Source: an uncultured Lachnoanaerobaculum sp. (GTDB lineage: Bacteria > Bacillota > Clostridia > Lachnospirales > Lachnospiraceae). From it: 12,244 nt of DNA. Positions within the stretch are counted from its first letter, which is position 1. Each line of letters begins with the position of its first letter. The position numbers and the translations under genes are program-made. Shown piece by piece: positions 7,915 to 12,244 of the stretch. Under the pieces are notes generated by a model. The model was not told where the DNA came from and did not search any database. It was given only the letters and a program-made list of their open reading frames with translations. Location of the stretch: the NCBI GenBank assembly GCA_916720285.1, contig CAKAQP010000057.1, positions 1 through 12,244 of the forward strand, read 5' to 3'.

Positions 7915-10056
7915 ATGGATAAGAATTTAGAAAAAAGAAAAAAGATAGTGATGGACTTTATAGAAAGCCCTCTGTACGTGCCTATGAAGGCAAAAGAACT
8001 GGCAGTTTTTTTTAACGTTGATAAAGAAAGAAGACCGGAGCTGGATGAAGTATTGAAAGAACTGCTGCTTGAAGGTAGACTTGAAATAAGCAAAAGAGGT
8101 AAGTACAAAAAGCCTGAGAATAAGTTTTTAATCGGTGAGTTTATGGCAAATCCTAAGGGATTCGGTTTTGTAAGAGTGGAAGGTAGAGATTCGGATATAT
8201 TTATTCCTGCCGATTACACAGCAAATGCCATGAATGGAGATCAGGTAAAAGTTGTTATAGATATTGAAAGCGGCGAAAAAAGAGCTGAAGGACATATTAT
8301 AGGTATAGAAAAGCATGCCAATATTCAAATGGTAGGCTATTACAAGAAGAATAATAAATTCGGTTTTGTATTGCCTGACGATACAAAGATTTTAAAAGAT
8401 ATATATATTCCTGCGGCAAGAGATAAGGGTGCAAAGACCGGAGATAAGGTGGTTGTTGAGATTACAGACTTCGGCGGTGATAAAAAGAAGCCTGAGGGTA
8501 AGGTCATTGAAATTCTTGGTAAAAGCACAGATGCAGGGGTTGATATACTTTCCATAGTCAGAGCTTTCGGACTTCCTGAAAAATTTGGTGATGATGTGGA
8601 AAATGAACTGAAAAAGATTCCGAGCACGGTTCTTGAAAAAGATATAAAAGGAAGACAGGATTTCAGAGATCTGGTCACAGTGACTATAGACGGTGAAGAC
8701 GCCAAGGATTTGGACGATGCCATAACACTTGAGAAGAATGGAAATATATGGCATTTGGGGGTTCATATAGCGGATGTTACTCATTATGTGAGAGAGAATA
8801 CAGCACTTGATAAGGAGGCATTACACAGAGCTACAAGCGTATATCTGGTAGACAGAGTGATTCCTATGCTTCCGAGAAAGCTAAGTAACGGAATTTGTTC
8901 ATTAAATCAGGGTGAAGACAGACTTGCACTTTCATGTTTGATGGAGATAGACGAAAAGGGTAATATAATAGGACATAATATCTGCGAGAGTGTTATTAAT
9001 GTAAATGAGAGAATGACATATACTGCGGTTAATGAAATTATTACAGACTCAAATGAAGAAACAAAGAAAAGGTACAGTGACTATATTGAGCTTTTTAATA
9101 ATTTCAAGTCGGTATCCGAACTTCTAAGAGGCGCAAGAACAAAACGTGGATCTATAGATTTTGACCTGCCGGAGAGCAAGGTGATACTTGATAAAAACGG
9201 TAAGGCGGTAGACATTAAGCCATATGAAAGGAATTCAGCTACAAAGCTGATAGAGGACTTCATGCTTGCGGCAAATGAGACTGTGGCAGAGGATTTTTTC
9301 TGGCAGGATTTGCCGTTCCTGTATAGAGTCCATGAAAATCCTGATCCTGAAAAGATAAAGAGCCTGGCAATTTTTATAAATAACTTCGGCTTTACACTAA
9401 GAAGAAAAAATGATGAAGTATCTCCGAAGGAACTTCAAAAGCTTCTGGCAAGCATTGAAGGAAGTGACGCCGAGGCCATTATATCAAGGATTGCGCTCAG
9501 AAGTATGAAGCAGGCAAGGTATGATACATCATGCATAGGTCATTTCGGTCTGGCTGCAAAGTATTATACACATTTTACATCACCTATAAGAAGGTATCCC
9601 GACCTGCAGATACATAGGATAATAAAAGAAAATATAAAAAACGGACTTTCCGAAAGACGGACAGAGCACTACAGAGCTATTTTAGACGGTGTGGCTTTAC
9701 AGTCATCACAGATGGAAAGAAGAGCCGAGGAAGCCGAAAGAGAGACTGTAAAGTATAAAAAATGCGAATATATGCTTGGGCATATCGGTGAGGAATTTGA
9801 CGGCATCATAAGCGGTGTGACAAGCTTCGGTATATTTGTAGAGCTTGAAAACACTGTGGAAGGGTTTATAAGAATTGCCGACTTGGAAGGCGATTACTTC
9901 GTCTATAATGAAGCCGGATATGAACTTGTAGGAGAAATTACAAAAAAGAAATTTGTTTTAGGTCAAAAGGTAAGAGTAAAAGTCTATGATATAGACAGAC
10001 TTGCAAAGAGAATTGACTTTAAACTTGTAAAGGAGAGAGATGGCAGAGGGGATTAA
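7915..10056 (+). CDS. rnr: Ribonuclease R (3'-5' exoribonuclease, RNB family)
   Basis: Processive 3'-5' exoribonuclease that degrades structured RNA, rRNA fragments and tmRNA-tagged mRNAs. It has 713 residues from ATG 7915, which has AAAGG five bases ahead. The frame is open further upstream to a TTG at 7861, but those codons run through the secG stop and the terminator hairpin, so I reject that longer form. Domains: winged helix (about 1-65), cold-shock domains CSD1 (GEFMANPKGFGFVRV) and CSD2 (MVGYYKKNNKFGFVLP), the RNB catalytic domain, and a C-terminal S1 domain at about 624-706 (GIISGVTSFGIFVELENTVEGFI). Metal-binding aspartates in IDGEDAKDLDDA are Asp259, 265, 267 and 268; the RNB signature HFTSPIRRYPDLQIHR is intact. 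The protein stops soon after S1 (KERDGRGD) and lacks the long lysine-rich tail of the E. coli enzyme. The 3' end overlaps smpB by 17 nt. Confidence 0.95.
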   Translation: MDKNLEKRKKIVMDFIESPLYVPMKAKELAVFFNVDKERRPELDEVLKELLLEGRLEISKRGKYKKPENKFLIGEFMANPKGFGFVRVEGRDSDIFIPADYTANAMNGDQVKVVIDIESGEKRAEGHIIGIEKHANIQMVGYYKKNNKFGFVLPDDTKILKDIYIPAARDKGAKTGDKVVVEITDFGGDKKKPEGKVIEILGKSTDAGVDILSIVRAFGLPEKFGDDVENELKKIPSTVLEKDIKGRQDFRDLVTVTIDGEDAKDLDDAITLEKNGNIWHLGVHIADVTHYVRENTALDKEALHRATSVYLVDRVIPMLPRKLSNGICSLNQGEDRLALSCLMEIDEKGNIIGHNICESVINVNERMTYTAVNEIITDSNEETKKRYSDYIELFNNFKSVSELLRGARTKRGSIDFDLPESKVILDKNGKAVDIKPYERNSATKLIEDFMLAANETVAEDFFWQDLPFLYRVHENPDPEKIKSLAIFINNFGFTLRRKNDEVSPKELQKLLASIEGSDAEAIISRIALRSMKQARYDTSCIGHFGLAAKYYTHFTSPIRRYPDLQIHRIIKENIKNGLSERRTEHYRAILDGVALQSSQMERRAEEAERETVKYKKCEYMLGHIGEEFDGIISGVTSFGIFVELENTVEGFIRIADLEGDYFVYNEAGYELVGEITKKKFVLGQKVRVKVYDIDRLAKRIDFKLVKERDGRGD

Positions 10057-10501
10057 GATAATAGCAAATAATAAAAAGGCATATTTTGATTATTTCATCC
10101 TGGAAAACTATGAAACAGGCATTGAACTGTTCGGAACAGAGGTAAAATCTGTAAGAATGGGTCATGTTTCAATAAAGGAATCATGGATAAGAATCGAACG
10201 CGGTGAAGTCTTTATCATGGGAATGCATATCAATCCTTATGAAAAGGGAAATATATTTAATAAAGATCCCTTGAGAGTAAGAAAACTTCTGATGCATAAA
10301 AAAGAGATATTAAAGCTCGATTCAAAGCTTAATGAAAAAGGAATGACCATAGTACCTTTAAAGGTGTATTTAAAGGGAAGTCTTGTAAAGGTTGAAATAG
10401 GTTTGGCAAGGGGAAAGAAAAACTATGATAAGAGAGAGAGTCTTGCCAAAAAGACACAGCAAAGAGAGATAGAGAAAGCGATGAAGAGGAGTATGAGGTA
10501 A
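10040..10501 (+). CDS. smpB: SsrA-binding protein SmpB
   Basis: Binds tmRNA and brings it to stalled ribosomes for trans-translation. The 153-residue length is typical. The OB-fold core shows IANNKKAYFDYFILENYETGIELFGTEVKSVR near the start, the conserved GMHINPYEKGNIFNKDPLRVRKLLMHKKEI in the middle, and VPLKVYLKGSLVKVEIGLARGKKNYDKRE toward the end. A basic tail (KKTQQREIEKAMKRSMR) would follow the mRNA channel in the ribosome. The start codon lies inside the end of rnr; AAGGAG at 10030-10035, four bases ahead, confirms it and implies translational coupling. No ssrA (tmRNA) gene follows in this window. Confidence 0.97.
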   Translation: MAEGIKIIANNKKAYFDYFILENYETGIELFGTEVKSVRMGHVSIKESWIRIERGEVFIMGMHINPYEKGNIFNKDPLRVRKLLMHKKEILKLDSKLNEKGMTIVPLKVYLKGSLVKVEIGLARGKKNYDKRESLAKKTQQREIEKAMKRSMR

Positions 10502-10532
10502 AATTAATAAACAATAATAAATAACAAAGGCG

Positions 10533-10546
10533 GAAACGTATGTTCG
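10533..10546 (+). promoter_or_regulatory. LexA (SOS) operator 1
   Basis: GAAACGTATGTTCG compared with the Gram-positive LexA/DinR consensus CGAACRNRYGTTYG: only the first two positions deviate. It lies directly upstream of the -35 box of the promoter at 10555-10583. Confidence 0.75.
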
Positions 10547-10554
10547 ATTTTCTC

Positions 10555-10583
10555 TTGACAAACATATGTTCTTATTGTAGACT
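10555..10583 (+). promoter_or_regulatory. SOS-controlled promoter of the LysM membrane protein
   Basis: TTGACA (10555-10560) is a perfect -35 box. After 17 nt comes TAGACT (10578-10583), a 4/6 match to TATAAT. The predicted start point is near 10590, which gives a leader of about 25 nt to the ATG at 10615. LexA-like boxes lie upstream of the -35, across the -35/spacer, and immediately after the start point, so LexA bound at any of them should block RNA polymerase. Confidence 0.75.
10559..10572 (+). promoter_or_regulatory. LexA (SOS) operator 2
   Basis: CAAACATATGTTCT contains the perfect palindrome AACATATGTT and matches the Gram-positive LexA consensus at all but two positions. It overlaps the last two bases of the -35 TTGACA and the spacer, a classic repressing position. 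Confidence 0.82.
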
Positions 10584-10591
10584 TATTACAT

Positions 10592-10605
10592 AGAACAAAT
10601 GTTTG
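10592..10605 (+). promoter_or_regulatory. LexA (SOS) operator 3
   Basis: AGAACAAATGTTTG matches GAACRNRYGTTYG apart from the first base, the central N position being A. It sits just after the predicted transcription start and its last base touches the ribosome binding site GGAGGA (10605-10610). Confidence 0.8.
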
Positions 10606-10614
10606 GAGGAGAAT

Positions 10615-10896
10615 ATGAGAAAAGTATTTTTAGCATTCATTTTTACATTGTTTTTAATAAGTTTTTTACTGGGCAGGGCAAATACTACAAGAGCCGGCAT
10701 GGATACAGAGAATATAAGATATACATCAGTTAAAGTTGAGTACGGCGACAGCCTTGAAAGTATATCTGAAAAATATAATAATACAGGTATATCTAATGAC
10801 GAGTATATAGAACAGATTATGTATATGAACGGAATGGACAGCAATAAGGTGCATCCCGGTTGCTTTATACTTGTAAGCTATAAGGTCGACAGATAA
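10615..10896 (+). CDS. SOS-induced LysM membrane protein, YneA-like cell-division inhibitor candidate
   Basis: The product has 93 residues. A single hydrophobic helix at about 4-20 (VFLAFIFTLFLISFLLG) is followed by an extracellular part with a LysM-like domain at about 36-88 (VEYGDSLESISEKYN...EQIMYMNGMDSNKVHPGCFILVSY), including the GDSL and NGM...V.PG features of LysM. YneA of Bacillus subtilis has the same size, topology and SOS control, and halts septation during DNA damage; equivalence here is inferred from architecture and regulation, not close sequence identity. The start is the ATG at 10615, five bases behind GGAGGA (10605-10610). An in-frame TTG at 10603 is rejected because it overlaps LexA box 3 and the ribosome binding site. 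Unlike yneA in Bacillus, which lies divergent to lexA, this gene follows smpB and faces a recombinase; lexA is not in the window. Confidence 0.82.
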   Translation: MRKVFLAFIFTLFLISFLLGRANTTRAGMDTENIRYTSVKVEYGDSLESISEKYNNTGISNDEYIEQIMYMNGMDSNKVHPGCFILVSYKVDR

Positions 10897-10907
10897 TTCC
10901 AAATATA

Positions 10908-10942
10908 TTGAGGGAGAAATAAATCACTTCTCCCTCAGTTTT
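10908..10942. terminator. Shared hairpin terminator between convergent genes
   Basis: TTGAGGGAGAA (10908-10918) pairs with TTCTCCCTCAG (10928-10938), giving 11 pairs with one wobble and a 9-nt loop. On the plus strand it is followed by TTTT (10939-10942), so it terminates the LysM gene. On the minus strand it is followed by an AT-rich stretch with only short T-runs, so termination in that direction is less certain. The right arm also encodes the last residues of the recombinase, and the loop holds its stop codon. Confidence 0.78.
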
Positions 10943-11979
10943 ACCACATTTCGGGCGCTTCTTCGCCTGTCATCTTCTATAGCCGCATAGTGTTTTTTGG
11001 TTGTGTTTACATCACTGTGACCGAGAACATCGGCCACCAGGTATATATCACCTGTTTCCTTATATAGATTTGTGCCATATGTGGAACGAAGCTTATGAGG
11101 AGTTACTTTCTTCAAAGGACTGATAATTTTAGCATATTTCTTCACAAGGTTTTCAACACTACGAACGGATAGTCTTTTGTTTTGCATTGATAAGAAAAAT
11201 GCACCTTCATGTCCGCTTTCTTCCAGAATTAAAACTCTTTCATCATAATAGTTTTGCAGAGCTTCCTTTACCTCATCCGAAAAATATACAGTAACCTCTT
11301 TTCCGCCTTTTCTGTGAATCAGGATCCCGTTATTTTTAAAGTCCACATCGGATATATCAAGTCCAACACATTCGGAAACTCTTATTCCTGTACCGAGTAA
11401 TAAAGAGAGCAGTGCCACATCACGTACTTTGGTCTTTCCATGATAGGCTCTTTGCCTGTCGCTCAGTCCTTCACCGTTTTCAGCTTCATCTATCATCATT
11501 GCGACTTCATCAATATCAAGTCTAATAATTTCTTTAGAATGTAATTTCGGCAATTGCACTCTTTCCATGATGTTTTCGCTTAGCTTCTCGGTGCGATAAA
11601 AATATTTAAATACACTTTTTAGTGTAGATATTTTTCTTTTTATGGCATTTTCCTTATTTGATATTTTCTTACCGTCAGTATCACGATATTTTAAATACTC
11701 CATATATTCCTCAATATCTGTAACAGTCAGACTTTCAAGTACTGAAATAGGTATATCGGTCATATTGGTATAGGATTTTTTAATACTTGGATTTTCTTCA
11801 AGCAGAAACTGTAAAAATATTTTTATATCATAGGCATAGGCAATTCGAGTTCTCGATTGTGTACGAGGCTCAATTCCTCTAAAAAAGTCTTTAAAAAATG
11901 CAGGCAGCTCTGAAAGCATTGTTCTGAGCTTCTTTATATTCTCTATATCGACTTGTTCATTATACTTATAGTCAGGCAT
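10924..11979 (-). CDS. Tyrosine recombinase (Xer/phage-integrase family)
   Basis: DNA breaking-rejoining enzyme that works through a 3'-phosphotyrosine intermediate. It has 351 residues, longer than XerC/XerD (about 300). The N-terminal SAM-like DNA-binding domain spans about 18-135 (SRTRIAYAYDIKIFLQFLLEE). The catalytic domain spans about 150-345 with all key residues visible: Arg200 (GTGIRVSE), Lys224 (HRKGGK), His295 and Arg298 (TPHKLRSTYGT), His321 (VLGHSDVNTT) and nucleophile Tyr331 (KHYA). AAGGGG (11985-11990, minus strand) precedes the ATG. It converges on the SOS-regulated LysM gene and diverges from eno. No integrase-type excisionase, direct-repeat attachment sites, phage or plasmid genes are seen nearby, so a chromosomal role or a relic element both remain possible. 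It may act as XerC or XerD, but the extra length makes me leave the symbol blank. Confidence 0.9.
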   Translation of the reverse strand: MPDYKYNEQVDIENIKKLRTMLSELPAFFKDFFRGIEPRTQSRTRIAYAYDIKIFLQFLLEENPSIKKSYTNMTDIPISVLESLTVTDIEEYMEYLKYRDTDGKKISNKENAIKRKISTLKSVFKYFYRTEKLSENIMERVQLPKLHSKEIIRLDIDEVAMMIDEAENGEGLSDRQRAYHGKTKVRDVALLSLLLGTGIRVSECVGLDISDVDFKNNGILIHRKGGKEVTVYFSDEVKEALQNYYDERVLILEESGHEGAFFLSMQNKRLSVRSVENLVKKYAKIISPLKKVTPHKLRSTYGTNLYKETGDIYLVADVLGHSDVNTTKKHYAAIEDDRRRSARNVVKLREK

Positions 11980-12032
11980 AAATTCCCCTTAATATATCTA
12001 AAATAGTGAAGTAATCATCGAATTTTACATTT

Positions 12033-12061
12033 TTGTACCTGATTGCTCGGTACAATATAAT
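12033..12061 (+). promoter_or_regulatory. Dyad TTGTACC-N9-GGTACAA abutting a TATAAT box
   Basis: TTGTACC (12033-12039) and GGTACAA (12049-12055) form a perfect 7-bp inverted repeat around 9 bases. TATAAT (12056-12061) adjoins it directly, and the left arm supplies a weak -35 (TTGTAC, 3/6) at exactly 17 nt. This looks like an operator laid over a promoter pointing toward eno. It may instead be a recombinase-binding site or an RNA hairpin. No known regulator motif is recognised. Confidence 0.45.
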
Positions 12062-12147
12062 TTAATATTTAACAGTATAACAAAATTATATATTTTTATA
12101 TAGAGTTATCTTGAGATTTATGTTATTATACTATCGTCGCATAGAGT

Positions 12148-12153
12148 TATAAT
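12148..12153 (+). promoter_or_regulatory. Possible second -10 box upstream of eno
   Basis: A perfect TATAAT lies about 50 nt ahead of the eno start, in a position suited to a promoter with a leader of roughly 44 nt. No acceptable -35 box is found 16-18 nt upstream and there is no TG extension, so the call is weak. Confidence 0.25.
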
Positions 12154-12203
12154 TTTATCATATAGGTTAAGCGATATATGAGACCAAAAGGAGGTTTTTA
12201 CCA

Positions 12204-12244
12204 ATGAACTATTTAGAAATTGAGAAGGTTATCGGAAGAGAAAT
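12204..12244 (+). CDS. eno: Enolase, 3'-truncated by the window edge
   Basis: Only the first 13 codons are present: MNYLEIEKVIGRE, followed by AT of the next codon. This matches, from memory, the N-terminus of clostridial enolases, in which it continues into the I-x-DSRGNPT motif. Enolase converts 2-phosphoglycerate to phosphoenolpyruvate in glycolysis. The ribosome binding site AAAGGAGGT (12187-12195), eight bases ahead, is a full anti-Shine-Dalgarno complement, as expected for a very highly expressed glycolytic gene. The visible stretch is short, so the identification rests on recognition of the start alone. Confidence 0.75.
   Translation, partial: MNYLEIEKVIGRE

Noticed and set aside
10603..10614. 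TTG start at 10603 for the LysM protein
   Set aside because: It overlaps LexA box 3 and the GGAGGA ribosome binding site, which clearly serves the ATG at 10615.
10502..10614. tmRNA (ssrA) gene downstream of smpB
   Set aside because: The gap is too short for tmRNA and is filled by the SOS promoter and LexA boxes; no tRNA-like acceptor or tag-encoding sequence is seen.
12120..12152. Ten-codon ORF (MLLYYRRIEL) upstream of eno
   Set aside because: No adequate ribosome binding site, no regulatory codon run tied to a downstream attenuator, and expected by chance in this region.
12178..12207. Nine-codon ORF overlapping the eno start (ATGA arrangement) as a leader peptide
   Set aside because: Its codons are just the Shine-Dalgarno region of eno read in another frame, and it has only a poor ribosome binding site.
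1..12244. CRISPR arrays, insertion sequences, tRNA or rRNA genes
   Set aside because: No regularly spaced repeats, transposase-like frames, terminal inverted repeats or tRNA cloverleaf were found; apart from one recombinase the window looks like ordinary core chromosome.

Overview
The window reads as a stretch of core chromosome from a low-GC Firmicute, most likely a member of the Lachnospiraceae (class Clostridia). The evidence is the AT-rich codon use, the strong GGAGG-type ribosome binding sites, a eukaryote-like adenylosuccinate lyase, the secG-rnr-smpB gene order, Gram-positive type LexA boxes, and an enolase N-terminus (MNYLEIEKVIGREI) of a kind I associate with this family. Genus cannot be decided from the sequence alone.

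Layout. Positions 1-2450 hold the 3' part of purB followed by purA: the two enzymes that turn IMP into AMP, in inverse order of the pathway. A 13-pair intercistronic hairpin separates them from pheS and pheT (2520-6009), the two subunits of phenylalanyl-tRNA synthetase. Next is an unrecognised secreted protein with a C-terminal Ig-like domain (6077-7561). Then come secG (7635-7871) with its own extended -10 promoter candidate, a strong intrinsic terminator directly behind the secG stop codon, rnr (RNase R, 7915-10056) and smpB (10040-10501), the last two overlapping by 17 nt. RNase R and SmpB both belong to ribosome rescue and RNA quality control; no tmRNA gene is visible.

The most distinctive region is 10533-10896. 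A promoter carrying three LexA-like operators drives a 93-residue protein with one N-terminal membrane segment and a LysM-like domain. This is the architecture of YneA, the SOS-induced cell-division inhibitor of Bacillus. Convergent to it, sharing a hairpin terminator, is a complete tyrosine recombinase of the Xer/phage integrase family on the minus strand (10924-11979). A 224-nt AT-rich divergent intergenic region follows, containing a TTGTACC-N9-GGTACAA dyad placed against a perfect TATAAT box. Beyond it a perfect Shine-Dalgarno and the first codons of eno (enolase) run off the right edge.

Most of the window is ordinary housekeeping sequence. The points worth a second look are the triple-operator SOS module and its recombinase neighbour, a PurA with changed substrate-loop residues, the terminator that leaves no room for an rnr promoter, the unknown secreted protein inside a housekeeping cluster, and the dyad upstream of eno. 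I see no clearly new multi-gene system.
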